Shown here piece after piece: positions 26,325 to 35,879 of a stretch of DNA of 64,000 nt (its first letter is position 1; each line of letters opens with the position of its first letter). Under the pieces are notes generated by a model. That model did no database searches. It saw nothing but the letters and a program-made list of their open reading frames with translations, and was not told the DNA's origin. Source of the DNA: Lacibacter cauensis (GTDB taxonomy: Bacteria; Bacteroidota; Bacteroidia; Chitinophagales; Chitinophagaceae). The stretch covers positions 930,001 to 994,000 of the forward strand of contig NZ_VLLE01000003.1 of assembly GCF_007830055.1 (NCBI RefSeq), written 5' to 3'. The position numbers and the translations under genes are program-made.

Positions 26325-27752
26325 TTAATTCCAGCCACCGCCCAATGCCCTGTAAATATTTACTTTGGCATCGAGTTGTTTCAGTTTAATTTCAATCAGT
26401 TCAATCTTCGAATCCAATGCTTCACGTTGTGTAAGCAACACTTCTATATAATCTGCTCTTGCAGAACGGAAGAGATTGTTGGAAATGGTAATGGATTGTG
26501 TGAGAATGTCTACTTCCTTCGCTTTTGTCTCATAACTCTTTGTAAAGTTATCCATGCGGGAAAGCTGGTTCACCACTTCAATGTGCGCATTCAAAATAGA
26601 ACGTTCATAATTGTAAACTGCCTGTATTTGTTTGGCGTTGGCATTAAAGTAGGTTGCTTTGATTGCATTCTTATTAACCAACGGCGCAATCATATCGCCT
26701 GCTAAATTATACAGGATCGATTCCGGTTTGATCAAATACACAGGATTGAATCCTTGTAGCCCCACACCTGCGTTTAAACTAAACGATGGATAGAAATTTG
26801 CCTTAGCTACCTGCACATCCAGTTTTGCGGCTGCAAGTTCTAATTCTGCCTGGCGAATATCCGGACGATAGGAGAGCAGTTGCGATGGTACACCAGCAAA
26901 AATAGGATCGAGGATCATGTTATTGAACGAAGCTGCATTGCGTGCAACAGGTTGCGGAAAACGCCCTGCGAGGAAATTGATTCTGTTTTCTGTTTCAACA
27001 ATCTTCTGCTGAATTTCGAATTGCAGATTTTTTGTGTTGAGCAACTGTGCTTCAAAACGGTTAACAGCCAACTGCGAAACTTTTGCTGCATCTTTTTCCA
27101 GCTTCACTACCTGCAAAGCACTTGTTTGCAACTCAATGTTCTGCTGCACAATAGCCAGCAGGTTATCCAGTGCTGTAAGTTCGTAGTAAGAAGAAGCAAT
27201 TTCTGCAATGATGTTTGTAACCATAAAGTTTTTGCCTTCGATGGTTGACAAATACTTCAGCACTGCTGATTTTTTTGCATTGCGTAATTTCTTCCACACG
27301 TCGAGCTCCCAGGTAAAGTAGGTGCCCACCATAAAATCACCAATGTATTTATGGCCTTTATCAGGTCTGGTTTTCCAGTCCTCTTCCGAAATACCATCCC
27401 ATGTATACTTACCGGATCTGTCTGCACCTGCGCCTGCTTTTAAATTCAGGAAAGGCATGTATTCCCCTTTTCGTGCCATGATCTCATTCTTCGTCATCTC
27501 AATTTCCTGCAACGTAATGTTCAGCTCCTGGTTGTTGAGGAGTGCAGTATCGATGAGTGCAATAAGATATGGATCGGTAAAGTATTGTCGCCATTGTAGC
27601 TTTACCGAATTGGTTGTATCCTGCGAGTTGGTATAACCCGCAGGAGTAGATTTGTTTTCCTGTTTACTGCTGATGGCCGGTATTTTACAGGCACCAAGCC
27701 ATACAATGCAGAGAACAAGTACAACGTATTTAGCTGTTATTTTCATCTTCAT
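26325..27752 (-). CDS. TolC/OprM-type outer membrane efflux lipoprotein
   Basis: 475 residues. Lipoprotein signal with lipobox WLGAC (Cys22). Two outer membrane efflux protein repeats (about 60-260 and 270-465) made of long helices with typical LDNLLAIVQQNIELQTSALQ and YRPDIRQAELELAAAK segments; NodT/OprM family. It forms the exit duct of the tripartite RND pump encoded upstream. The start overlaps the end of the pump gene by 23 bases (17 if the second Met is used), so translation is coupled. Last gene of the operon. Confidence 0.95.
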   Translation of the reverse strand: MKMKITAKYVVLVLCIVWLGACKIPAISSKQENKSTPAGYTNSQDTTNSVKLQWRQYFTDPYLIALIDTALLNNQELNITLQEIEMTKNEIMARKGEYMPFLNLKAGAGADRSGKYTWDGISEEDWKTRPDKGHKYIGDFMVGTYFTWELDVWKKLRNAKKSAVLKYLSTIEGKNFMVTNIIAEIASSYYELTALDNLLAIVQQNIELQTSALQVVKLEKDAAKVSQLAVNRFEAQLLNTKNLQFEIQQKIVETENRINFLAGRFPQPVARNAASFNNMILDPIFAGVPSQLLSYRPDIRQAELELAAAKLDVQVAKANFYPSFSLNAGVGLQGFNPVYLIKPESILYNLAGDMIAPLVNKNAIKATYFNANAKQIQAVYNYERSILNAHIEVVNQLSRMDNFTKSYETKAKEVDILTQSITISNNLFRSARADYIEVLLTQREALDSKIELIEIKLKQLDAKVNIYRALGGGWN

Positions 27753-30700
27753 TTTTATTTCTGATTCGTTTGATAATTTTTGAAATGCGCTTGCTCAATG
27801 CTGCATCAGAACGGCTTTCAACAAAGTCTTCACTCAACGGATTTTCATCTTCATCTCTGATGAGGTGTTTACCTTCCTGCAGTTTGCCGAAGATGAAATA
27901 GAGACCCGGTACCACAATAACCCCGAACACTGTACCGAATAACATACCACCTAATGCAGATGCACCAATGGTGTGGTTACCCACCGCACCGGGACCTGTA
28001 GCAATTACCAACGGAATCAAACCGGCAATAAAGGCAAACGATGTCATTAAGATGGGGCGGAAACGTGCTTTCGCTCCTTCGATAGCTGCTTGCAATACTG
28101 TTGCACCCTGGTTGTGTTTCTGTACAGCAAACTCAACAATCAATACCGCATTCTTTCCAAGCAAACCAACAAGCATAATCAAACCAACCTGTGCATACAC
28201 ATCATTGGCAAGCCCCATACCTTTTAATAACAGGAACGAACCGAAGATGCCCGGAGGTAACGACAACAACACTGCCAACGGCAGAATAAAGCTTTCGTAC
28301 TGTGCTGCCAGGATGAGGTACACAAAGAAGAGTACCACAAGGAACAAATACAACGCTTCGTTTCCTCTTCTTGCTTCATCGTACGAAAGACCTTCCCATG
28401 CAATATCGTAACCACGTGGCAACGATTGTGCTGCTACTTCTTTAATTGCATTAATCGCATCACCCGATGAATAACCTTTTGCAGGCAAACCATTAATGAG
28501 CGATGAAATGTATAAGTTGTAACGGGAAATTTCATTCGGCCCCTGCGTTTTCTTAATCTTCATAAACGCAGAGTAAGGCACCATTTCACCATGATCGTTT
28601 TTAATGAACATATTTAAAATGTCGGAAGGCTGTTTCCTGAATTCGGGACCTGCCTGTGTGTACACTTTATAATAGTTGTTGAAACGAATAAAGCCCTGTT
28701 CGTAGGTACTACCTACCATGATGTTGAGGTTTTCCATGGCATCGCCAACAGAAACACCTTTCTGCATTGCCAGCTCATTGTCTACTGTTATCTCGTATTG
28801 CGGATACTTGGCAGAGTAGAACGCAAACAAACCGGTGAGTTCTTTTCGTTTTTTCAATGCTGCAAGAAACTCGGCATTCACTCTGTCAAACTCCTGGTAA
28901 TCTACATCACTGCTTTTATCAAGTAAACGTAACGAGAAACCATCAGACGATCCATAACCCGGTACAGCTGGTGGTTCAAAGTATTCAATGTTGGCAGGAA
29001 GGTCTTTTGATTTTTCTTCCAACTCTTCAACAATCTGTTTTACGGAGTGCTTGCGTTGCGACCAATCTTTCAGGTTGATGAGACAGGTACCAGCGTTTGA
29101 ACCACGACCTTCTGTTAAAATTTCGTAACCAGCCAATGAAGTAACCGATGAAACACCGTCAACTTCTTTTGCCAAGAGCTGCAGCTTTCTTGAAATTTCA
29201 TTCGTACGTTCCAGTGTTGTACCGGGAGGTGTTTGAATGATGGCGTAAATCTGTCCCTGGTCTTCACTTGGAATAAAACCTGCAGGCAACACTTTGTTTA
29301 CACCCATAATACCAAATGCAAATGCAATTAAAATTCCAAACGTAACAACCCTGCGGTCTACAATCAACGTTAAGAACTTTGTGTATCGGCCGGTAACACG
29401 TTCAAACGTGCGGTTAAACCAATCAATAAACATACTGATGGGTGTTTTACGTTTTGGTTTGCCGTGTGTGTTTTTAAGTAAGATGGCACATAATACCGGT
29501 GTAAGCGTAAGCGCCACAAAACCGGAGATGAAGATTGCACTTGCCATCGTTAACGAGAATTGGCGGTAGAGTACACCAACAGGTCCGCTCATGAATGCAA
29601 CCGGTACAAACACCGAGATCATAACTAAAGTAATGGCAATGATGGCACCACTGATTTCACGTATTACTTTCTTCACAGCAGCAAATGGTGAAAGATGTTC
29701 TTCTTCCATCTTCACGTGCACGGCTTCTACCACCACAATGGCATCATCCACCACCACACCAATTGCTAACACTAATGCAAACAACGTAATGAGGTTGATG
29801 CTTAGCCCGAAAAACTTCATGAGTGTAAATGCACCAATAAGCGATACCGGTACTGCAAGGATTGGAATAAACGTCGATCGCCAGTCGCCAAGGAAGATAA
29901 ATACCACAATGGCCACAAGAATAAATGCTTCTATCAAGGTGTGTATTACTTTCTCAATCGATGCATCCACAAATTTCGATACGTCGTAGTTGATCTCGTA
30001 ATCAATACCCGGAGGGAAATCTTTTTTCAGCTCCTGCAGTTTTGCTTTTACATCTTCAATAACCGTATTAGCGTTACTGCCCGGGTTTTGTTTCAGTACA
30101 AGCGATGCAGAAGGATGACCATCTTTATTTGAATAAATATCCACGAACTCACTACCTACTTCTACTTCAGCAATATCTTTCAACTTCAATATTTCACCAC
30201 TGGAGTTTGCCCTGATCACAATATCCTGGTATTGCTCGGGAGTATTGTACCAGCCTTTGTAGGTAAATACATATTCCTGCGATTGTGCAGTTTTACCGGA
30301 GCTGAGACCAACACGACCTGGCCTTGCCAATACACTTTGCTCATCAATTGCTTTCAGCACTTCATCAGCAGAAATGCTGTACGCCCGCATACGCTCGGGG
30401 TTTAACCAAACACGAATGGCGAATGCACGGCTACCGATCGCTTGTGCAAAACCCATCCCTTTAATACGTTGTAATTCGGGTAAGATGTAGGTGTTGGCAT
30501 AGTTAAAGAGAAATTTTTCATCGATGTTCTTTTCCTTACTGTAAAGGTTCAGATACATCAACATACTTGGTTGCAAAGGCGAAATAATTACACCCTCACG
30601 TTGCACCAATGGAGGCAGGTTGGTCATTACCTGGTCTACCCTCGATTTTACCCTTACTGCTGCAAGCGTAGGATCGGTACCTGGTTCAAATATTACTTCA

Positions 30701-30969
30701 ATACTTGCTTCACTTGCACTCGTCGCATCACTCAACATGTATTGCATACCCTGCACACCGTTGATGGCACGTTCAAGAATCGTAAGTGTTGATTTTACCA
30801 ATACATCGGCATTCGATCCGGGAAACTCAATAAAGATATTTACCCTTGGCGGTGCTATTTCGGGAAACTGTGCTACCGGCGATGAGTTGATTGCCAAAAG
30901 CCCCATGAACACAATAACCACAGAGAGAGCAATGGCAAGAACCGGCCGTTTTATAAACTTATTAAACAT
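27730..30969 (-). CDS. RND efflux pump permease (AcrB/HAE1 family)
   Basis: 1079 residues, 12 transmembrane helices and two large periplasmic loops. Proton-relay residues are kept: two adjacent Asp in the fourth-helix motif VVDDAIVVVEAV and Lys in the tenth-helix motif GLLGKNAVLIVEFA. FPGSNADVL and QFPEIAPPRVN in the first loop are typical HAE1. It drives substrate export by proton antiport together with the adaptor upstream and the outer membrane factor downstream. Substrates cannot be told from sequence; multidrug-type pumps of this group export lipophilic drugs and bile-like compounds. The C-terminal 40 residues are charged and cytoplasmic. Confidence 0.97.
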   Translation of the reverse strand: MFNKFIKRPVLAIALSVVIVFMGLLAINSSPVAQFPEIAPPRVNIFIEFPGSNADVLVKSTLTILERAINGVQGMQYMLSDATSASEASIEVIFEPGTDPTLAAVRVKSRVDQVMTNLPPLVQREGVIISPLQPSMLMYLNLYSKEKNIDEKFLFNYANTYILPELQRIKGMGFAQAIGSRAFAIRVWLNPERMRAYSISADEVLKAIDEQSVLARPGRVGLSSGKTAQSQEYVFTYKGWYNTPEQYQDIVIRANSSGEILKLKDIAEVEVGSEFVDIYSNKDGHPSASLVLKQNPGSNANTVIEDVKAKLQELKKDFPPGIDYEINYDVSKFVDASIEKVIHTLIEAFILVAIVVFIFLGDWRSTFIPILAVPVSLIGAFTLMKFFGLSINLITLFALVLAIGVVVDDAIVVVEAVHVKMEEEHLSPFAAVKKVIREISGAIIAITLVMISVFVPVAFMSGPVGVLYRQFSLTMASAIFISGFVALTLTPVLCAILLKNTHGKPKRKTPISMFIDWFNRTFERVTGRYTKFLTLIVDRRVVTFGILIAFAFGIMGVNKVLPAGFIPSEDQGQIYAIIQTPPGTTLERTNEISRKLQLLAKEVDGVSSVTSLAGYEILTEGRGSNAGTCLINLKDWSQRKHSVKQIVEELEEKSKDLPANIEYFEPPAVPGYGSSDGFSLRLLDKSSDVDYQEFDRVNAEFLAALKKRKELTGLFAFYSAKYPQYEITVDNELAMQKGVSVGDAMENLNIMVGSTYEQGFIRFNNYYKVYTQAGPEFRKQPSDILNMFIKNDHGEMVPYSAFMKIKKTQGPNEISRYNLYISSLINGLPAKGYSSGDAINAIKEVAAQSLPRGYDIAWEGLSYDEARRGNEALYLFLVVLFFVYLILAAQYESFILPLAVLLSLPPGIFGSFLLLKGMGLANDVYAQVGLIMLVGLLGKNAVLIVEFAVQKHNQGATVLQAAIEGAKARFRPILMTSFAFIAGLIPLVIATGPGAVGNHTIGASALGGMLFGTVFGVIVVPGLYFIFGKLQEGKHLIRDEDENPLSEDFVESRSDAALSKRISKIIKRIRNKNEDENNS

Positions 30970-30995
30970 TGTTCGATTGTTTTTTTGTTCCTGCC

Positions 30996-32081
30996 TTATT
31001 CGGCGTGTAAATTGTTTAACTCAGCTAATTCTTTTTCAAAAGGAACAAACTCGTATTTGATCTTCTCGTTGTTTTTTACTTTACCTAAACCTTCTGCAAG
31101 AATTTTATCTTTTGCACTTAAGCCGGAACCAACTACATAAACGTGCGGCAACTCCTGTGCAATGGTGATTTGTTTTGCTTTGAGCACGTTGTTCTCATCT
31201 ACCACGTACACATATTTTTTATCAAGCACATCGAAGGTTGCTTTTTGCGGAATAAGAATGGCGTTCTTAAGTGTAACAGGCATCAGGATATTTCCTGTTT
31301 CGCCATGGCGGAGAATACCTTTCGGATTAGGGAAAGTGGCTCTGAAAGCAATGTTACCTGTTTCGTTGTTGAAATCTGCTTCAATGGTTTCAACTACACC
31401 AGGCACATCAAACAGTTCTTTGTTTGCCATTTGCAGCAACACATTCTGTGCATTCTTTGCTTTTGCTTTCTTAATATAGTCGAGGTATTCTGCTTCGGGT
31501 ACATTAAAGTATACCCACATTCTGCTGTTATCTGAAAGCGTAGAAAGCAGCTCGCCTTCGTCTATAAGACTGCCTAAACGTTTTTGGAAACGATCCATAA
31601 TGCCGTCGAACGGCGCACGAATTTCTGTAAAGCTTAAATGTGCCTGTGCCAACGCCAGTTCGGCTTTTGCTTTATCCAGCTTTGCTTTGGCCAATGCCAG
31701 TTCGTTGGGCGATACAACGTTGTTATCGGTAAGGCTTTTTGTATTGCGGTATTCAATTTCAGCAAAATTCATTTCTGCTTTTGCCTTTTCTACTTCGGCC
31801 TGGTAAATAAGCGGCATAATCTTGAACATGAGTTGCCCCTTTTTTACAAACTGTCCTTCGTCTACAAAAATCTTTTCGAGATAACCTTTTTCCTGAGACC
31901 GCAATTCGATATGACTGGCAGATTGTACCTGGCCAACATATTCTTTGTAAATAATGGTGTCTCTTTCTAACGGACTTGTTACTAAAAATTTCAAGTCTTC
32001 CTGTTTTTCTTCCTCTTTGTGTTTGCAGGAGGAGAAAATAAATACGGTTGCCACAATGGCGAGAATAAAGATCCTCTTCAT
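30996..32081 (-). CDS. RND efflux periplasmic adaptor (membrane fusion lipoprotein)
   Basis: 361 residues. Lipobox FSSC (Cys19) gives a lipid-anchored adaptor. Order: beta-barrel/lipoyl half-motif (HIELRSQEKGYLEKIFVDEGQFVKKGQLMF), alpha-helical hairpin (AEVEKAKAEMNFAEIEYRNT, LAKAKLDKAKAELALAQA), second lipoyl half with IRAPFDGIMDRF, then beta-barrel and membrane-proximal domains. This is the AcrA/MexA layout. First gene of the three-gene operon, 26 bases before the pump gene. No repressor gene (TetR/MarR) is adjacent, so local control is not obvious. Confidence 0.96.
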   Translation of the reverse strand: MKRIFILAIVATVFIFSSCKHKEEEKQEDLKFLVTSPLERDTIIYKEYVGQVQSASHIELRSQEKGYLEKIFVDEGQFVKKGQLMFKIMPLIYQAEVEKAKAEMNFAEIEYRNTKSLTDNNVVSPNELALAKAKLDKAKAELALAQAHLSFTEIRAPFDGIMDRFQKRLGSLIDEGELLSTLSDNSRMWVYFNVPEAEYLDYIKKAKAKNAQNVLLQMANKELFDVPGVVETIEADFNNETGNIAFRATFPNPKGILRHGETGNILMPVTLKNAILIPQKATFDVLDKKYVYVVDENNVLKAKQITIAQELPHVYVVGSGLSAKDKILAEGLGKVKNNEKIKYEFVPFEKELAELNNLHAE

Positions 32082-32203
32082 TAAATTAGTTGTTTAGTTG
32101 ATGAAAAATGAACGCTGCAGTGGACATACAGCCACATGCGTATTAGAAATGAGGTTTACCCGGCACTAGCGGGTGTTGCAAACCTTGTTGATGGAAAAAG
32201 AAA

Positions 32204-32665
32204 TTAAGCGAGGTAGTTTTTCCAGGAATGGTAGAGGATGAAGAACGGAACTGTAGGTTGGTTTTGAACAGACGATGCCAATTGTAAATAGCGGCTTCGT
32301 AAAAAAGAAGTATACACCTGTTCTTCTACAGCATGGATAGCTGCAAGATTATTGCAGTAGGCTTCAAGATCGTTTTTGGTATCATCTTCTTCGGCAACTT
32401 CCACTTCCATTTCAAAACCCAGCGGCGAAGACTCGTAGGGTAGATGAACTGAAAGTTGTGTATTGGCGAAAGAATTTGTTTTGTACGATGCTGCAGTAAA
32501 ATTTGTTTTGGCAGTACGGCTACCTATTTTTAAAACAGTAAACGCAGAAAGCTGCTGCAGGAAGAAGACGAAAGCCAATAAAAAAACAAAGCAATAGTTG
32601 ATCACCGTTTTTAAAAACGGTCTTTGCGATGAGGGTTGTTTTTTATTATGCTTTTTTATGTGCAT
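32204..32665 (-). CDS. Single-helix membrane or exported protein, unknown function
   Basis: 153 residues. Lys/His-rich N-terminus, one hydrophobic helix at about 19-41 (VINYCFVFLLAFVFFLQQLSAF) that could be an uncleaved anchor or signal, an acidic middle (EVAEEDDTKND), and a C-terminal half with YTSFLRSRYLQLASS. No family recognised. It is 122 bases upstream of the efflux adaptor on the same strand, so it might belong to that transcript, but the gap argues for separate control. Confidence 0.55.
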   Translation of the reverse strand: MHIKKHNKKQPSSQRPFLKTVINYCFVFLLAFVFFLQQLSAFTVLKIGSRTAKTNFTAASYKTNSFANTQLSVHLPYESSPLGFEMEVEVAEEDDTKNDLEAYCNNLAAIHAVEEQVYTSFLRSRYLQLASSVQNQPTVPFFILYHSWKNYLA

Positions 32666-33098
32666 TCCGGTGAGCGAAAGTACAACAGATTAAATTATCG
32701 AAAAAGAACAGATGTTCTCAAATCGTCACTCTTCTGTTAAATTCTGCTGTAAACGCCTTTTTGCTAACTGTTGTGAGTGCATTTGTTTTATTTTTTCCAC
32801 TGTTTTTTATCCATTTTGGCTATTGGACATCATGTGCAGGATTGGCTGGAACCCTTTGCTGTAAAGGGTTTTTGCAAAACATTTTAAAATTTAAGGCCAT
32901 AAAAGCAGCTGTTATTTGACTTGTGGGGCAGTTAGCAGCGGTTTACTTTTGTACTGTCGATGATGCTAACGGAAATAAGAGAACCAAAAAACACTCCAAC
33001 ATCAAACAATCGACAGTCTGCAAACGAAACAGATTTTCCCCGATTACTTGCCTGCGAAAAGAAACAGTAAAAAATTATAAACGCATAAACAAAGCAAG
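32666..33098. other. Divergent intergenic region with a promoter
   Basis: No gene seen. A TACTTTTG box (32944-32951) with a TTG -33 element about 20 bases earlier points to a promoter for the secreted protein at 33099, giving a leader near 140 bases. Confidence 0.55.
32944..32951 (+). promoter_or_regulatory. -7 box TACTTTTG for the secreted 132-residue protein
   Basis: Matches TAnnTTTG with CTTG about 20 bases upstream as -33. The long leader to 33099 contains A-rich sequence close to the gene. Confidence 0.55.
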
Positions 33099-33497
33099 AT
33101 GAAAACAACAATTAAAAACACCCTGATCGGTTTATTAACCTTCGCAGCAATTATTACAGTAAACTTTGCAAACGCAACAACAACGGAGGAAGTACTTCCT
33201 TCAGCAGAATTAAAAGTAGTTGCACATTTAGATAACCAGCCAGTATTTCAGCTTTCGCTCAACAACACACAATATGCAAAATTCCTGGTTGTAGTAAAGG
33301 ATGAAACCGGTGCAATCGTTTACCAGGAAACAGTAAGCGGCGTAAACATTAAACGTAAATACCAGTTGAACACAGAAGAACTGGGTGCTACAGGTTTAAG
33401 TTTTGAAATTGTAGGTAAGAGCAATGAAAAGCCTGTTGTATTTACAGTAGAAAGTAATGTAACCATCAACGAAGAAACGTTGATCGTGAAGAAATAA
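33099..33497 (+). CDS. Secreted single-domain protein, unknown function
   Basis: 132 residues, signal peptide of about 26 residues (TLIGLLTFAAIITVNFANA). The mature part looks like a small beta-sandwich (FQLSLNNTQYAKFLVVVKDETGAIVYQETVSG...). Similar-looking short exported proteins with a 'VVKDETG.IVYQE' core are frequent in Chitinophagaceae-type genomes, but no named family is claimed. The A-rich leader, own promoter box and strong terminator suggest a well-expressed single gene. Confidence 0.7.
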   Translation: MKTTIKNTLIGLLTFAAIITVNFANATTTEEVLPSAELKVVAHLDNQPVFQLSLNNTQYAKFLVVVKDETGAIVYQETVSGVNIKRKYQLNTEELGATGLSFEIVGKSNEKPVVFTVESNVTINEETLIVKK

Positions 33498-33891
33498 TTA
33501 ACCTGAGGAAACATTTTAGATGAGCCGCCTTTAACGGGCGGCTTTTTTTATTTGGTAACAGCTACAGGTTATGGTCAAAGCGAATGATAGATGTTTCTAA
33601 AAACGAAGGACGGTTTTCAGCAACCCGTTTCGAGTATAGTCCGATGATATTTTCTTTTTATATGTAAATGCTTCAGTCACGACTATATTCCGGGAATGTC
33701 TGGTCATAAATTCAGTCGTTTAAGGTTTACTCTTATTTTTTATTTTTCTTTCAACAGATTTTGAACCAGAGCAGGCTGGTTGTTGTTATTAATTGAGAAT
33801 TTTATGCTAAGGACATATATGACCTGATTAACCATGCTTTATGTCATTATTTTCCTGTTATTTTGAACGACAGGGATGCTATTGATTGCTC
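33498..33891. other. Intergenic region before the sigma factor gene
   Basis: Contains the terminator at 33523-33549 and then about 340 bases of AT-rich sequence without a convincing gene, RNA or consensus promoter. Confidence 0.5.
33523..33549 (+). terminator. Terminator after the secreted protein
   Basis: AGCCGCC / GGCGGCT stem (7 bp), 7-base loop, then seven T. Confidence 0.9.
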
Positions 33892-34497
33892 ATGAACGAT
33901 TACGCTAAGCCATTATATGATGACGGATATTGCCTTGCAAAAATCAAGGAGGGCGATGAGCATTTTTTTAACCTCATATTCGGGAAGTACCGCAATCAGC
34001 TGTTTGCCTATTTGTACAAAGTCACCAAATCAAAAGATCTGGCCGAGGAAATAGTGCTGGATGTATTCTTAAAGCTCTGGCATGGACGGGATGCGATCAC
34101 CGAAATACAAAACTTCGAGGCCTTTTTGTATAAGGTAGCGCACAACAAAGCCATTGATTTCTTTCGTTCGGCCAAACGCAGCCAGGCTTTGCAGCAGGCT
34201 TTATGGGAAGCAATTACCGAAACCCCCGCTGTAGATAATGCCGATAACCGGCTGATTTTTAAAAACACCGATGCATTAATTAAAGAGGCTATCAATCAAT
34301 TATCACCTCAACGAAAAAAAGTGTTTGAGCTGCGCCACTACGAAGATCTGAGCTATGCAGAGATAGCTGCAACCCTCAACTTATCATCCAATACCGTGCG
34401 TAACCACCTTGCTGCATCACTGCAGTTTATCCGGGATTACCTGGAAAAAAATAACGCACTGGTTCTGCTGCTTGCCATCTATTTTCAAAAAAAGTAA
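33892..34497 (+). CDS. ECF RNA polymerase sigma factor (SusC/FecR-associated type)
   Basis: 201 residues from ATG 33892; a TTG two codons earlier is possible. Region 2: YDDGYCLAKIKEGDEHFFNLIF and YLYKVTKSKDLAEEIVLDVFLKLW; region 4 HTH: LSPQRKKVFELRHYEDLSYAEIAATLNLSSNTVRNHL. This is the Bacteroidota polysaccharide-locus ECF class that is held by a FecR-type anti-sigma protein and released when substrate binds a SusC-type receptor carrying an STN domain. Here the FecR gene is not directly next to it: a 410-residue putative glycosidase gene lies between them. Confidence 0.95.
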   Translation: MNDYAKPLYDDGYCLAKIKEGDEHFFNLIFGKYRNQLFAYLYKVTKSKDLAEEIVLDVFLKLWHGRDAITEIQNFEAFLYKVAHNKAIDFFRSAKRSQALQQALWEAITETPAVDNADNRLIFKNTDALIKEAINQLSPQRKKVFELRHYEDLSYAEIAATLNLSSNTVRNHLAASLQFIRDYLEKNNALVLLLAIYFQKK

Positions 34498-34558
34498 GTT
34501 CAGCATTAGTACACGCTTTCTTTTCCTTCGTCTGTAATCTGGCACATACCAAATTAAC

Positions 34559-35791
34559 ATGAAGAAAAGAATACCACTCCAGCTGTTATCGGTTTTCATC
34601 GTCTTTTTATTTTCCTGTGGCAAAAAAGGCTCTGTAAACAACACAACTCCCGAAGTACCAACCAATACGCTTCAACAACTGGAGCAGTATAATTTTGTAC
34701 TGGGTACACACGCCATATCGGGCAGTTACCAATTTACTTCAGAAAATAAACTGGTGGAGCAGGCCAAGAAAGTGCGGGAAATGGGCTCGAACATCCTGAA
34801 AATTACTTTGGGTAAAAACTCAGCAGATATTTATGGCATCAACGAGGTTACAAAAAGCACTACCACATTAGCGTTGTTCACGAATAACCTGCCGTATAAA
34901 GCGGTATGTAACATGGATTTTAAATACATCTTTTTTTGGGTGCATACGCTTACCAATGTGGATTGGAAGAAAACCTTAACTGCTGCCGAAGAAAAAGTAT
35001 TATATGATGAAATGTTCAACTTCGTTTCTTATTTACTTACAACGTATGATAACTCCGGGAAAACATTTTTAATTGGTAACTGGGAAGGCGATTGGCTCTT
35101 GATTCCCAACTACGACAGAACGGTTACGCCCGCTCCTGAGTTGCTTGCAAATATGACCAAGTGGTTTCAGATAAGACAAAAAGCGATTGATGATGCAAAA
35201 CTGGCATCAACAGCTAAGAATGTTTCCGTGTATCATTACATCGAAGCAAACCTGGTATTGAAAGGAATGAATGGCGAGCCTTGCGTGGCAGAAAGTGTGA
35301 TACCAAATGTTGATATTGATCTCATCTCTTACTCCAGCTATGAAGCGATCAAGGATAAAACTGCTGCACAGAAAAAAGCAGATCTGCAGGCTATTTTCAC
35401 GTACCTGGAGTCGAAACTGAAACCAAAAACAGGACTGCCCTTCAGCAGACGGGTTTTCATTGGTGAATATGGTTACCAGGCCAATGCTTCCAAGCCTGAA
35501 ACTTTTCAAAAGCAGTACGACGAAACAAAGGAAATTATGCGGATTGCTTTTGAGCTGAACCTTCCGTTTGCATTACATTGGCAGATGTACAATAATGAGT
35601 ACGAGAACGGAGTATCGAAGCAAATGTCGTTGATCAACGAAGCCGGTGCAAAAACTCGCCAATATGGGCTGCACAACAACTTTTACAAAGCTATGAATAC
35701 TTACCTGAAAGACGAAATGCAAAAAAATAACAAGTATCCAACAACAGAAGAATACAGAACAAAAGCATTGCAGGTTTTATCATCGCTTTAG
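34559..35791 (+). CDS. Putative clan GH-A-like glycoside hydrolase, lipoprotein (paralog 1)
   Basis: 410 residues. Lipoprotein signal with lipobox LFSC (Cys20). No named family recognised. Features suggest a (beta/alpha)8 retaining glycosidase: FLIGNWEGDW with Glu176 where the acid/base would be, RVFIGEYGY with Glu303 as candidate nucleophile, and ALHWQMYNNEY with Trp341 as the strand-8 aromatic. YHYIEANLVL (Glu229) is another conserved acidic site. It is closely related along its whole length to the 401-residue protein at 47415-48620, at the far end of the same locus. The lipid anchor suggests an outer membrane or surface enzyme. Placed between the sigma factor and FecR genes. Confidence 0.7.
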   Translation: MKKRIPLQLLSVFIVFLFSCGKKGSVNNTTPEVPTNTLQQLEQYNFVLGTHAISGSYQFTSENKLVEQAKKVREMGSNILKITLGKNSADIYGINEVTKSTTTLALFTNNLPYKAVCNMDFKYIFFWVHTLTNVDWKKTLTAAEEKVLYDEMFNFVSYLLTTYDNSGKTFLIGNWEGDWLLIPNYDRTVTPAPELLANMTKWFQIRQKAIDDAKLASTAKNVSVYHYIEANLVLKGMNGEPCVAESVIPNVDIDLISYSSYEAIKDKTAAQKKADLQAIFTYLESKLKPKTGLPFSRRVFIGEYGYQANASKPETFQKQYDETKEIMRIAFELNLPFALHWQMYNNEYENGVSKQMSLINEAGAKTRQYGLHNNFYKAMNTYLKDEMQKNNKYPTTEEYRTKALQVLSSL

Positions 35792-35879
35792 GACCAGTTT
35801 TTATTAAAAAAGTTGAAGGCGCATTGGTACATGTTTTCTTTTCGTTCGTCAATTTATTTAGCACATTTCATTTCACCAC

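Noticed and set aside
29591-29989. 132-codon plus-strand frame opposite the RND pump
   Set aside because: Shadow of the pump gene; composition reflects reverse-complement codons.
33498-33891. Possible small gene or RNA before the sigma factor
   Set aside because: Only short open frames without signal peptide or ribosome site, and no strong hairpin apart from the terminator.
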